DNA of 64,000 nucleotides, taken from Clostridiales bacterium (GTDB lineage: Bacteria > Bacillota > Peptococcia > DRI-13 > UBA5745). Within the stretch, counting starts at the first letter, position 1; every line of letters begins with the position of its first letter. Positions 42,838-51,863 of this stretch are shown here, piece by piece. A model generated the notes under the pieces. It had not been told where the DNA came from. It worked only from the letters and a program-made list of their open reading frames with translations, and did no database searches. The DNA lies in the NCBI GenBank assembly GCA_009782505.1, contig WRIW01000006.1, forward strand, positions 1 to 64,000, given 5' to 3'. A program made the translations under genes and the position numbers.

Positions 42838-42996
42838 CTTGTCTCTTTCGCTTCTGGCGACGTCCGCTTCCTCCAAAAACTCAGTCATGTACCCACTGTA
42901 CACTCCTTCGTTTTTCTCGTTGCTTGCCTTGCCAGAAACGAAATATCCTGCGCGACCGGCTGTCTCTTTCGCTTCTGGCGACGTCCGCTTCGACGT
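42838..42996 (-). repeat. Family A hairpin element, locus A3 (ileS-flavoprotein)
   Basis: One full unit (42,838-42,956) and a second right-arm copy (42,960-42,993) ending at the ileS stop. Arms on the minus strand: ATTTCGTTTCTGGC and GCCAGAAGCGAAAG. Central stem TGTAC/GTACA. The two right-arm copies are nearly identical (CTTTCGCTTCTGGCGACGTC on the plus strand). Confidence 0.85.
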
Positions 42997-42997
42997 C

Positions 42998-45754
42998 CTA
43001 CCCCAGTACCTTGGCGCAGCGGGGGCAAAGCCCGTCTTCGTTCACATCCTCATGATAGATCCAGCACCGGGCGCATTTCTTCCCCTGGGCGGGGACGACT
43101 TCCGCCGTCAGCGCTTCCCCCTCCGCCATCAGCAGCTCGGCCTGGGATACGATGAACAAATCCGCCAGCATACCCTCATACTCCTCCAGCCAGCCATAAA
43201 CGCCCCTGCCGGCTTTGAGTATCACTTTCGCTTCCAGGGAATGACCGATCATCTTATCCGCCCGGGCGTCCTCAAGCACCTTCAGTACCTGCTCCCGGAC
43301 GTCGATCAGCTGTTTCCAGCGCCCGTCCAGCCCGTCGTCCCTCCACTCTTCCCGCCCCTCCGGCCAGAAGCCGAGCTGGGCGAAGGGGAGCTCTTCAGAC
43401 TCCGGCAGGTACTGCCATATCTCTTCGGCAGTGAAGGTCAGGATGGGCGAAAGCATCAGCGTCAGGGCCTGCAGCGTCTCCCAAAGCGCCTGCTGGGCGC
43501 TCCTGCGCTGGGGCGAATCCGCCTTCTCGCAATACAGCCGGTCTTTGATGATATCCAGATAAAACGCGCTCATCTCCACCGTGCAGAAACGATGAATGGC
43601 ATGATAGGCTGTGTGGAACTCAAACTCGTCGAATGCCCTGGTCACGGTTTCCATCACCCGGGCCAGCTGATCAAGGGCCCAGCGGTCGATTTCCATTAGT
43701 TCCCCATAGGGCCGCCCATCCCGCTCATGGTCGTAATCATACACATTCCCCAGCAGATAACGCACGGTATTCCGCATCTTTCGATAGGCTTCGGATATCT
43801 GCTTCATGATGCCGTCGGAATTCGCCATGTCGTTGCGGTAATCCACGGAAGCGACCCAGAGCCTCAGGATGTCCGCCCCCATCTGCTTGATGACTTTATG
43901 TGGGTCTACGGTATTGCCCAGGGACTTGGACTGCTTACGGCCCTTTTCATCCACGAGGAAGCCGTGGGTCAGCACCGTCCTGTAGGGCGCGCTCCCCCTC
44001 AGGGCGACCCCGGTGCACAAGGACGAGTTGAACCAGCCCCTGTGCTGGTCGCTGCCTTCCAGGTACATATCCGACGGCCAGCCCAGCTCGGGGCGTTTGT
44101 CCAACACCGCCATATGGCTTGAGCCGGAGTCGAACCATACGTCCATGATGTCTTTTTCTTTGCGGAAAGACTTCCCGCCGCACCCCGGGCACGCAAAGCC
44201 CTCGGGCAGCAGCTCAGCCGCTTCCCTTATCCACCAGGCGTTGGAGCCTTCCCGGCCAAATATCCCCGCCACCCGGTCTATGACAGCCCTGTCCACCACA
44301 GGCTCTCCGCAGTCTTCGCAGTAGAATATCGGGATAGGCACGCCCCAGGCGCGCTGCCTGGATATGCACCAGTCCCCCCGGTCGGCGATCATATTGTGGA
44401 TGCGGTCGCGCCCCCAGGGCGGCACCCACCGCACCTGGCTGTCGATGGCGTCCAGAGCCTCCTGGCGGAAGCCGTCGATGGAGACGAACCACTGCTCCGC
44501 CGCCCGAAACATCACCGGCTTCTTGCATCGCCAGCAGTGGGGGTACTGGTGTCGGAGGGTGCTCTTCGCCAGCAGCATGCCTTTTTCCGCCAGCAGCTTC
44601 AGTATCGCCGGGTTCGCGTCCTCGATAAACATACCGGCCACCGGACCGCCTTCTTCGGTAAATACCCCGCGGATGTCGATGGGGCAATACGTATCCAAAC
44701 CGTACTTCACGCCCATTTCGAAGTCTTCCGCCCCATGGCCCGGGGCGGTATGGACGCAGCCCGTGCCGGCTTCCGTGGTCACATGCTCCCCTAAGATCAT
44801 CAGGGAATCCCTGTCCAGGTAGGGATGGCGGCAGATAAGCCCTTCCAGCTCCTTTCCCTGGATGCTTTCCATTATATGTAAGTCTGACAGGCCGCAGGCG
44901 CCGGCGAAGGATTCCAGCAATGCCTCGGCGACCAGATAGCGCTCCTTCTTATCCTCCCGCGCCGCTTCGGCTACCACGTAAGTCAGCTCAGGGTGGAAGC
45001 ATACGGCCAGGTTGGCGGGGATGGTCCAGGGGGTGGTGGTCCAGATCACCACGGACACGTCTTTGGTCTTCACCACGCCTTTCCCGTCGGCAAGGGGGAA
45101 TTTCACATAGATGGAGTGGGATTTTTTGTCCTCATACTCGATCTCCGCCTCCGCCAGGGAAGTCTCGCATTCCGGGCACCAGTACACCGGCTTCAGCCCT
45201 TTGTAGATGTAGCCTTTCGCCGCCATTTCCCCAAACACCCTTATCTGGGCTTCTTCGAAATCCGGCGTCAGGGTGATGTACGGATGATCCCAGTCCCCCC
45301 GTACCCCCAGCCGTTTAAACTCTTCCCTCTGTATATCCACGAATTCCAGGGCAAACTCCCTGCACCTGTCCCGGAAGACCAGGGTATCGATCTCATGACG
45401 CTTCAGCCCCAGATCCTTCTCCGCCCTGTGCTCGATGGGCAGCCCGTGGGTATCCCACCCCGGCACATAAGGAGAATCAAAGCCTGCCATGGTCTTATAT
45501 TTCACGATCATGTCCTTGAGGACTTTATTCAACACATGTCCAAGGTGTATATCCCCGTTGGCGTACGGGGGCCCGTCATGCAGTATATATTTCGGCCGCC
45601 CGGCCCTGGACTTCTGCGCCAGCCCGTAGATATCCGCGTCCTCCATCCGCTTCAGCAGTTCCGGCTCCTTCTGGGGAAGCCCGCCCCGCATGGGGAAATC
45701 CGTTTTCGGCAGATTGAGGGTATCGTTGTATTGTTTTTCCGGTTCCTGTGCCAT
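42998..45754 (-). CDS. ileS: Isoleucyl-tRNA synthetase
   Basis: 918 residues from ATG 45754 (TAGGAGA SD); the upstream ATG lacks an SD. Class I synthetase: HIGH-type DGPPYANGDIHLGH near 52-65, CP1 editing domain, WDTHGLP, and the second signature GRKQSKSLGN, where the usual Met of KMSKS is Gln. The C-terminal zinc motif CARCWIYHEDVNEDGLCPRC is complete, so this is the bacterial short type (mupirocin-sensitive type). It follows divIVA as in many Firmicutes. No T-box is visible in the short gap. Confidence 0.96.
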   Translation of the reverse strand: MAQEPEKQYNDTLNLPKTDFPMRGGLPQKEPELLKRMEDADIYGLAQKSRAGRPKYILHDGPPYANGDIHLGHVLNKVLKDMIVKYKTMAGFDSPYVPGWDTHGLPIEHRAEKDLGLKRHEIDTLVFRDRCREFALEFVDIQREEFKRLGVRGDWDHPYITLTPDFEEAQIRVFGEMAAKGYIYKGLKPVYWCPECETSLAEAEIEYEDKKSHSIYVKFPLADGKGVVKTKDVSVVIWTTTPWTIPANLAVCFHPELTYVVAEAAREDKKERYLVAEALLESFAGACGLSDLHIMESIQGKELEGLICRHPYLDRDSLMILGEHVTTEAGTGCVHTAPGHGAEDFEMGVKYGLDTYCPIDIRGVFTEEGGPVAGMFIEDANPAILKLLAEKGMLLAKSTLRHQYPHCWRCKKPVMFRAAEQWFVSIDGFRQEALDAIDSQVRWVPPWGRDRIHNMIADRGDWCISRQRAWGVPIPIFYCEDCGEPVVDRAVIDRVAGIFGREGSNAWWIREAAELLPEGFACPGCGGKSFRKEKDIMDVWFDSGSSHMAVLDKRPELGWPSDMYLEGSDQHRGWFNSSLCTGVALRGSAPYRTVLTHGFLVDEKGRKQSKSLGNTVDPHKVIKQMGADILRLWVASVDYRNDMANSDGIMKQISEAYRKMRNTVRYLLGNVYDYDHERDGRPYGELMEIDRWALDQLARVMETVTRAFDEFEFHTAYHAIHRFCTVEMSAFYLDIIKDRLYCEKADSPQRRSAQQALWETLQALTLMLSPILTFTAEEIWQYLPESEELPFAQLGFWPEGREEWRDDGLDGRWKQLIDVREQVLKVLEDARADKMIGHSLEAKVILKAGRGVYGWLEEYEGMLADLFIVSQAELLMAEGEALTAEVVPAQGKKCARCWIYHEDVNEDGLCPRCAKVLG

Positions 45755-45824
45755 TTGTGTTTCTCCTAACATATGCCGCGCCGTACATGCCTCCGCCGGC
45801 GCCGCTGCTCCATATAGCCCCCGG

Positions 45825-47183
45825 TCAATCCTCCGGCGAGCCGTACATGTCGTCCAGCGCCTTGAGGGCGTCTTCCATTTTTTGCGCCAGCAGCACGACT
45901 TTTTCCATACTCTCCGTCTCGTCTTTGACGATAAACGGCGAGTCTCCCGCGCCGCCTGATTCGCCGGCGTCCCCCGGCTCCTCGCTTCCCGCGGTAAATG
46001 GTTCGGTAGGCTTATCCGGCAGGATGAAGCCCGGATGGTTGGCCAAGGTGTACTCGGGGCTGCCTATAGGCTGAGCGCCCAACCCGCCATCGTTTAGCGC
46101 CACTTCGTCCGCTCCTGTATCGTCCTGCGCCGCGCCGCCATCCGCCGCCTCATCCGTCACGGCGCCCTCCCGGCGATATAGGTTCGCCGCGTACTGCCCG
46201 ATGACTTCTTCCGGCTCGATGACCACGGTAAACCCGCTGATGCCGGGTTTATCCGCCTCTGCGTCATCCCCGGCGTGTGCATACTCCGCTGCCTCTTCCG
46301 TATCAGCCGGAACCGCTCCCGCCGCCCATTCTTCTTCAGCCGCCGGCGTTTCCGCCGCTTCCGTTATATCCGTAGCCGCTATCTCATCCGCCGCCGCTTT
46401 AGCCATTTCCGCTTCCTCGTACTCTGACGGCGTATCATCCCGCATCGCCGGCTCGCCGGCTTCCGCCGCGCCCATTACTGCCGCGCCGCTCTCCTCCGCT
46501 GCCGCTTCCCCGGCCGCGTCCGTTGCGCCCGCGTATACCGGCGCCTCTCCCGCCGCACCGGCTGCTTCAGCCGCAGCATCCTCCGCGGTTATGCCGGTCA
46601 TGCCGGCTTCCGCGCCTTCGCTTTCCAGGGAGACCACGTCGGGAAGCGTCTGCTCCTGCCCGCCGTCCTCGCCCATCAGATCCCTCTCATGCCCTCCGTG
46701 GAGGAGCTTGTCCATATCGCTGTCGGTGAGGACCAGCTCTTTGTCTTTGTAGCCGTCCAGCAGCTCCATCTGGAACTCCAGGAAGCCTTTATGCTTCAGA
46801 TACAGCTGCTTCTCATACAGGCGCAGGTGCTCGATGCGCTGGCGGGCGTCCAGTACGTCCCTTTCCGCATCCTGGACGATTTTGTCCCCCTTGTTTTCCG
46901 CCTCGTGAAGGATCACATCGGCCGCTTTCTTCGCCCGAGCCGCTTCCTCGTCGTGTACCCGCTGGGCCAGGAGCATGGTCTTCTCCAGAGCGGAGCTGAC
47001 CTCCCGGCTTTTGCCCATCTCTTCTTCCAGGAGGACGATCCTGTCCTTCAGCTCCTTGTTTTCCCTGAAGTAGGTCTCCTGGTCGCGGATGATCTCATCC
47101 AGGAAAGCGTCCACTTCCTCCATCCGATAGCCGCGAAATGCCCGGGTAAATACTTTATTGTGGATATCTAGTGGCGTCAGCAT
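45825..47183 (-). CDS. divIVA: DivIVA-domain protein with long acidic tail
   Basis: 452 residues, much longer than Bacillus DivIVA (~165). Residues 1-160 are the DivIVA domain: LTPLDIHNKVFTRAFRGYR and VDAFLDEIIRD, then coiled coil. Residues ~175-440 are rich in Ala, Glu, Asp and Gly and probably disordered, ending in a short helix (MEKVVLLAQKMEDALKALDDM) that repeats the style of the N-terminal coiled coil. It marks curved membrane at poles and septum. It lies between proC and ileS. Confidence 0.9.
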   Translation of the reverse strand: MLTPLDIHNKVFTRAFRGYRMEEVDAFLDEIIRDQETYFRENKELKDRIVLLEEEMGKSREVSSALEKTMLLAQRVHDEEAARAKKAADVILHEAENKGDKIVQDAERDVLDARQRIEHLRLYEKQLYLKHKGFLEFQMELLDGYKDKELVLTDSDMDKLLHGGHERDLMGEDGGQEQTLPDVVSLESEGAEAGMTGITAEDAAAEAAGAAGEAPVYAGATDAAGEAAAEESGAAVMGAAEAGEPAMRDDTPSEYEEAEMAKAAADEIAATDITEAAETPAAEEEWAAGAVPADTEEAAEYAHAGDDAEADKPGISGFTVVIEPEEVIGQYAANLYRREGAVTDEAADGGAAQDDTGADEVALNDGGLGAQPIGSPEYTLANHPGFILPDKPTEPFTAGSEEPGDAGESGGAGDSPFIVKDETESMEKVVLLAQKMEDALKALDDMYGSPED

Positions 47184-47297
47184 TGTTTATCTCTCCTCGT
47201 CACTTGTTTATATGATCTTAAATCCGTGAACTTTGTTAAACGCTGTGATTTGTCGCGCGACCCGCCCAAGGCAGCGCGGTCCTATTGAGTCGCTGCC

Positions 47298-48104
47298 TTA
47301 TATATTCGCGCATTTCTCAGCGCCGGCCTTCACCGCCTCCATCATCGCCCCGCGCAGCCCCGCTTTCTCCAGGGCATAGACGCCTTCGATGGTGGCGCCC
47401 CCCGGGGAGCATACGCCGTCCTTCAGCTGCCCGGGATGCCCCTGGCCGGCTAAGACCATCTCCGCCGCCCCCCTGACCGCTTCCGCAGCCAGCTTCTGAG
47501 CCACCTGGCGGGGCAGCCCCATCATGGCGCCCCCGTCAGCCATGGCTTCGATTATCATATACACATAAGCGGGACCGCAGCCGGCGACGCCGGTAGCGGC
47601 ATCGATAAGGCGCTCCTCCAGGGGTATCACGGCGCCCACCGTCTCAAATATCTTCTTCGCGAATTCCACGTCCCGCTCCCCGGCTTTGCTGCCGGCGCAC
47701 AGGCAGGTGACGCCCGCGCCCACCATGGCGGGGGTATTCGGCATCACGCGCACCACGGGCAGCGCGCCGCCCCTCCCCGGCTGCAAAGCGCTTTCCAGTT
47801 GAGCCGTGGTCACCCCGGCCATGATGGAGATGACTCTGTGGGAAGGTCTCAGCCCGGGCCGCAGCGCTTCAGCCGCCCCGGCGAAGTACTGGGGTTTGAC
47901 TGCCATGACCAGTACCTCGCATGCACCGGCAAGCTCCCCGTTGTCCGCCGTACAGCGTATCCCGTATGTCTTCTCCATATGCTCCCGGCGCTTCCCGTCG
48001 GGATCCGCGCCCCGTATATCCTCAGGCGCGAAGCCGCCCTTCAGCATACCGCTGACGACCGCCTCCGCCATCATGCCGGAGCCGACAAACCCTATGCTCG
48101 TCAT
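47298..48104 (-). CDS. proC: Pyrroline-5-carboxylate reductase
   Basis: 268 residues. Last step of proline synthesis, reducing P5C with NAD(P)H. Rossmann start IGFVGSGMMAEAVVSG, VMAVKPQYF, VRVMPNTPAMVGAG, and the C-terminal signature GQGHPGQLKDGVCSPGGATI split across the conserved DxVxSPGG region. It stands where ylmG and ylmH usually lie in the Bacillus ylm cluster; proC in this place is known from some Firmicutes and Actinobacteria. Confidence 0.95.
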   Translation of the reverse strand: MTSIGFVGSGMMAEAVVSGMLKGGFAPEDIRGADPDGKRREHMEKTYGIRCTADNGELAGACEVLVMAVKPQYFAGAAEALRPGLRPSHRVISIMAGVTTAQLESALQPGRGGALPVVRVMPNTPAMVGAGVTCLCAGSKAGERDVEFAKKIFETVGAVIPLEERLIDAATGVAGCGPAYVYMIIEAMADGGAMMGLPRQVAQKLAAEAVRGAAEMVLAGQGHPGQLKDGVCSPGGATIEGVYALEKAGLRGAMMEAVKAGAEKCANI

Positions 48105-48127
48105 GTCCCTCGCCCCTTCAGCTCGTT

Positions 48128-48592
48128 TTAATCCTCGTACTGTATCTGATTGATCCAGGGGATGACTTCCTTAGGCTGGGAGATGTTCAGCAGATCCCCG
48201 GTGATCTCCACATGGGAGGGGACTGCCACAAATATACTTCCTCCGGCTTTCTGCATGGAGCCTTCGAGTGCGTAGGCCGTGCCGCCGACAAAGTCGATGA
48301 TGCGCCTGGCGGTAGGCAGATCCAGGGCCTCAAGGTTGATGATCACGCTTCGCCTCGCCTTCAGATGGTCGGAGATGACCTGGCAGTCGTCGAAGCTGAT
48401 GGGCTCCACCAGCACTACCCGCAACGCGTCCTTCGCGTTTGCGGTAATGGGTACGACCTTACTCCTGCCCGCGCCGTTTCGCCGGGCTCTGTCCGGAAGC
48501 TCTTCGTCGATCTCTTCCCTCTCCTCGACGGCTTCCTCTTCCACCTCGTCGCTTAAGCCCATGATCTCCATGAATTTGTCGAATACTCCCAT
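48128..48592 (-). CDS. sepF: Cell division protein SepF
   Basis: 154 residues. The N-terminal amphipathic helix MGVFDKFMEIMGL binds membrane; an acidic linker (16-45) leads to the SepF/DUF552 core (VVLVEPISFDDCQVISDHLK, VIINLEALDLPTARRIIDF). SepF aligns FtsZ filaments at the septum and can replace FtsA as tether. The neighbours pgeF, yggS and divIVA support this. Confidence 0.95.
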   Translation of the reverse strand: MGVFDKFMEIMGLSDEVEEEAVEEREEIDEELPDRARRNGAGRSKVVPITANAKDALRVVLVEPISFDDCQVISDHLKARRSVIINLEALDLPTARRIIDFVGGTAYALEGSMQKAGGSIFVAVPSHVEITGDLLNISQPKEVIPWINQIQYED

Positions 48593-48663
48593 AACAACGC
48601 TTCCTCCTCCTGCGAAATTCAGCTTATCTTTTCGTTATCAAAGCGCTAGTACCATGATCCAGC

Positions 48664-49362
48664 CTATCTCCCGCCAAATATAGCCGTCCCCACGCGGACA
48701 TAATCCGCGCCTTCGGCGATGGCCGCCTCGAAATCATGGCTCATCCCCATGGACAGATACCGTATATCCGCCCCCGGCACGGCCCACGAGGCCGCTTCGT
48801 CCCGTAATGCCCTCATCCTGCGAAACAAAGCCCTCGACCCCTCCGGGTCCTCATGATACTGCCCTATGGTCATCAGCCCCAGTACATGGACGCCGGGCAG
48901 GGCCGCTATCTCCTCCAGCCCCTGCCGCAGGCCCTCCGCGCCAAAGCCCGCCTTGGTCTCCTCCCCGTCGAGGTTCACTTCGATGAGGACGGAGGCTTCC
49001 ACCTGCTTCAGCAGCGCTTGGCGGCTGATTTCCCTCGCCAGGGCCGCGGAGTCCACCGAGTGGATCATCGCCGCTTTATCAATTATATATTTAACTTTGT
49101 TTCTTTGCAATCGTCCAATGAAGTGCCATTCAATATCTTTTGGCAAAACAGGCTGTTTTTCCGTCAATTCCTGAGCCCTGTTCTCTCCAAACAGGCGCTG
49201 CCCCAATCCATAAGCCTCGCGAACCGCTTCGGCGGGGAAAGTTTTCGACACGGCGATGAGCTTTACCTCACCCAGCCCCCTGCCCGCGGCTATGCAGGCT
49301 TCCCGGAAAGCCTCTTCCGTGCGCCTATAGCCGTCGGTTATGGTAAAGGTGTCGCCCGCCAT
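48664..49362 (-). CDS. YggS-family PLP homeostasis protein
   Basis: 232 residues of the YggS/PLPBP (YlmE) family, a one-domain alanine-racemase-like barrel that binds PLP and keeps the free cofactor level in balance. The PLP lysine is in VKLIAVSKTFPAEAV; further marks are FGENRAQELTEK, WHFIGRLQRNK and YLSMGMSHDFEAAIAEGA. It is the second gene of the usual pgeF-yggS-sepF set; here a HlyD-like gene separates it from pgeF. Confidence 0.94.
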   Translation of the reverse strand: MAGDTFTITDGYRRTEEAFREACIAAGRGLGEVKLIAVSKTFPAEAVREAYGLGQRLFGENRAQELTEKQPVLPKDIEWHFIGRLQRNKVKYIIDKAAMIHSVDSAALAREISRQALLKQVEASVLIEVNLDGEETKAGFGAEGLRQGLEEIAALPGVHVLGLMTIGQYHEDPEGSRALFRRMRALRDEAASWAVPGADIRYLSMGMSHDFEAAIAEGADYVRVGTAIFGGR

Positions 49363-49377
49363 TCCCCCAGACCCCCC

Positions 49378-50496
49378 TCAATCCCTCAGACGCATGCCGT
49401 CCCAGATGAGCCACGGCCTTGTCGCGATGACGTCCCCCGGGCTTATGTCCCCCGGCTCCGTCCCTTCGATGAATTGTAGCCCGTCTTTTTCCTCGGTTAT
49501 ACTCACTGGCGTCCAGCGCACCTTGTGCTTCTCCACCATATAGACCCCTGTTTCGCCGTCCTTCATCACCACGGAGCCTGCCGGGGCGGCTATCCTGGCG
49601 TCCGTGCCCAGCACCAGGGTCAGCCGGTGCCGCCTGCCGTGCCGCAGGGGCTCCAGCCCGGACTCCAGCTTCATAAGAAGCCCCCAGCCCGCCGATATCT
49701 CCTCGCACAGCAGCACGGTCCCTTTGCCCGGGTTGCCTTCATCCAGCCTCATGGTTACCGTATCCGCCACTTGGAAAGGCTCTTCCTCCTGGGCCGGAAG
49801 CCTCATATAGATATAGCAATCCGACAGATTGTCCGTCACCTTGACGATAGCCGTGCCGCCGTACACTTCCTTGGGCTCGGTCTTTGCCGGCGCGGCGGGC
49901 TCCTGCCCGGCGGCGCTGTCAGTCTCTTCGCCGGCGTCCCAGTTCTCCTGCTCCAGCTTGTCCTGGATCAGCCCCGTCAGCCCCTGGCTTCCCCGGCGGG
50001 GCTCCTCCTCGTCCCCTATCTTACTCTCGAGGAAGGGTATCGTCAGCTCCGCGTAATCTTTCGTCCCGTTGACGAGTTCCAACCCGTCGGGCTCGAAGGA
50101 AACTATGCCCGCTACCGGGCTGTATATCCGCCGGTTTCCCGGCTCGCTCAGGCGCGTGTCCCCCAGGAAATTCAACCTTGCGATCTCCAGGCCTTTCGAC
50201 ACCCTCTCCCCTTCGTTGACCATGGGGATAAGCACGCCCCCTTCATCCGTGGTGGTAACCAGCTCCCGCTGAAAGGACCATGCCGGCCCTTCGGCTGTGT
50301 TCTCCCAGGATATCTCGGCGATCATCCCCAAGCCGGCGAAGTAGGTCAAAGCCGCTTCCGCTATGGTGTACAGGCTCCCTGACAGAAATATCAGGCACAC
50401 CGCCACGATGATCAGCTTCGTCTGCCGCTGGCCCCTGCTCTTGTTGCGTCTTATCGTGTCGGTTTTTGTTACTTCAGCCAATTTGCTCGACCTCAT
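49378..50496 (-). CDS. HlyD-family-like membrane-anchored protein
   Basis: About 372 residues. One transmembrane helix near 30-50 (KLIIVAVCLIFLSGSLYTI), then an extracytoplasmic beta-barrel/lipoyl-like region as in HlyD adaptors (GVLIPMVNEGERVSKG, IYSPVAGIVSF) and an acidic linker near 180-215. No transporter partner is nearby. Genes of this kind occur beside yggS and pgeF in other Clostridia, suggesting a role at the division site or in the envelope, but this is not shown. Start: ATG 50496 has no SD; TTG at 50481 has GAGG 9 nt upstream and is an alternative. Confidence 0.75.
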   Translation of the reverse strand: MRSSKLAEVTKTDTIRRNKSRGQRQTKLIIVAVCLIFLSGSLYTIAEAALTYFAGLGMIAEISWENTAEGPAWSFQRELVTTTDEGGVLIPMVNEGERVSKGLEIARLNFLGDTRLSEPGNRRIYSPVAGIVSFEPDGLELVNGTKDYAELTIPFLESKIGDEEEPRRGSQGLTGLIQDKLEQENWDAGEETDSAAGQEPAAPAKTEPKEVYGGTAIVKVTDNLSDCYIYMRLPAQEEEPFQVADTVTMRLDEGNPGKGTVLLCEEISAGWGLLMKLESGLEPLRHGRRHRLTLVLGTDARIAAPAGSVVMKDGETGVYMVEKHKVRWTPVSITEEKDGLQFIEGTEPGDISPGDVIATRPWLIWDGMRLRD

Positions 50497-50555
50497 ATGC
50501 GGATATACTGCGTTATATGGGCGGCTAGCGCCGCGTTCGCGGGACGTCCGCGCCC

Positions 50556-50573
50556 TTGTGCGCTTCGGATAGC
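50556..50573. repeat. Short repeat shared with the nrdR-nrdD gap (copy 1)
   Basis: TTGTGCGCTTCGGATAGC is present exactly at 54,907-54,924 as well, with further partial similarity over the next ~30 bp (GAnnGG-CCG-AGG). It lies in the pgeF-HlyD gap. Confidence 0.6.
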
Positions 50574-50625
50574 GGATGGGGGCCCGTAGGGTCGGACGCT
50601 TTTCCCTCCGCTCCACGAACCGCGC

Positions 50626-51474
50626 TTACCCCCGGCTTAATGCCAGAAAGGCGGCTTGCCTCCCCCTGTCCCCTTCCCGGTGGGAGAAGAAAACCTCCTC
50701 GTGTATCGTGCACATCCCGGAGAGGGATATCCGGTCTTCCGGTATGCCCATTTCTGAAAGTAATATCGCGTTTGCCATGCCTAAGTCCAGGTAAGCCTTA
50801 CCCGGCTCCGCAGCCGGCTTGATTATGGCGCCCATATCGTCCGGCCTGCTCCCGAACCTTTCCCAAACTTTCGCCAGCACGGGTTCGTCCACCTCATAGT
50901 GGCAGCCGCCCGCCCCCGGGCCTATGGAGGCGAGCATATCCGCCGGCTCGCTGCCAAAAGCAGCTTTCATGCCGGCTACCAAAGCCCCCGCCATATCCGC
51001 CATCGTTCCCTTCCATCCCGCGTGGCCCAGTCCGATAGCCATATTTTTTGTGTCGATGATATAGATCGGTATACAGTCCGCGTGTAGGGTGACCAGTACT
51101 ACTCCCGGTATATTCGTCACTTGCCCGTCTGCCACAGGCAGCTCCACGACCGGCTCCATTATCCCTCTTCCGGCGTCCTTTTCTGTGACGATCCTTATCT
51201 TAGTACCGTGTACCTGGCGCAGGCACGACCATCTCTCGAGGGGGATGCCGGCGGCGGTAGCCAGTAGGCGGCGGTTTTCCTTCACCGCCTCATGGTCGTC
51301 CCATGTATACCCGATGTTCAGCGTATCGCAAGGGGCATGGCTTACGCCTCCTCCGCGGCAGGAAAAGCCTTGCTTCACAAGCCCGGTATCCGTCAGAAAG
51401 CTGTCTTCCGCCCAGTTTATCCCTTGCATGTCCTGCCATCGCCAATAGCCGCTTTTTCCATTCCAGCCTGTCAT
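50626..51474 (-). CDS. pgeF: Peptidoglycan editing factor PgeF (laccase-domain protein)
   Basis: 282 residues from ATG 51474 (the ATG at 51486 is joined directly to the AAGGAG SD). DUF152/YfiH/YlmD family: LRQVHGTKI (His), TLHADCIPIYI (Cys), GLGHAGWKGT (His) form the zinc site. In E. coli the enzyme removes wrongly added L-Ser from UDP-MurNAc; a purine nucleosidase-type activity is also known for the family. First gene of the division cluster; a -10 box (TATGAT) lies at 51,505-51,510. Confidence 0.93.
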   Translation of the reverse strand: MTGWNGKSGYWRWQDMQGINWAEDSFLTDTGLVKQGFSCRGGGVSHAPCDTLNIGYTWDDHEAVKENRRLLATAAGIPLERWSCLRQVHGTKIRIVTEKDAGRGIMEPVVELPVADGQVTNIPGVVLVTLHADCIPIYIIDTKNMAIGLGHAGWKGTMADMAGALVAGMKAAFGSEPADMLASIGPGAGGCHYEVDEPVLAKVWERFGSRPDDMGAIIKPAAEPGKAYLDLGMANAILLSEMGIPEDRISLSGMCTIHEEVFFSHREGDRGRQAAFLALSRG

Positions 51475-51535
51475 CCGCGCTTCCATCTCCTTGTTTATCC
51501 GATAATCATAACACTTTCAGGAAAGAATCGCCAGA

Positions 51536-51578
51536 AAAAAGTAAAATCACACTTTATTCTATATTCTATAAAGTGTGA
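51536..51578 (-). terminator. Possible terminator upstream of pgeF
   Basis: A perfect 11-bp stem TCACACTTTAT / ATAAAGTGTGA with a 10-nt loop. On the minus strand it is followed by TTTTACTTTTTT. It could end the nrdRDG transcript before the pgeF promoter. The stem is AT-rich, so the call is moderate. Confidence 0.5.
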
Positions 51579-51711
51579 CCGTGCTTTTCCTATATGTTAT
51601 TTTCGCTTCCATGTAATTACATTGTCATATCATTCCATTTATAGGCTTTCGGCTATTCCCTTTTAATATTCTTGAATAATCCGATTCTTCTTGACTCGAA
51701 TTGCATTGCCT

Positions 51712-51775
51712 TATGGTAATATCCGCTGTGACATCGACCCATTTCGGCTATTGTGTCACATCGTCGTTTACCATA
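51712..51775. repeat. Nested inverted repeat
   Basis: Outer arms TATGGTAA/TTACCATA (8 bp) and inner arms TGTGACA/TGTCACA (7 bp) around a 20-nt centre, all perfect. Could be a structured RNA or a small remnant element; no T-run follows. Confidence 0.5.
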
Positions 51776-51863
51776 GCGCAACTCTATAAAGGCACACGCA
51801 ATGGGGCAAGTGAGGGACGCGCCTCGTTGTGAACGTACGTTCTTGCGCCCTTACCCGCCCCTT

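Larger units (their letters stand above)
51487..51863. other. 377-bp intergenic region with two structured elements
   Basis: No gene found in either strand. It holds an 11-bp inverted repeat (51,547-51,578), a nested inverted repeat (51,712-51,775), a 12-bp palindrome GAACGTACGTTC near 51,833, and the pgeF promoter region. It is AT-rich compared with its flanks. Confidence 0.6.
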
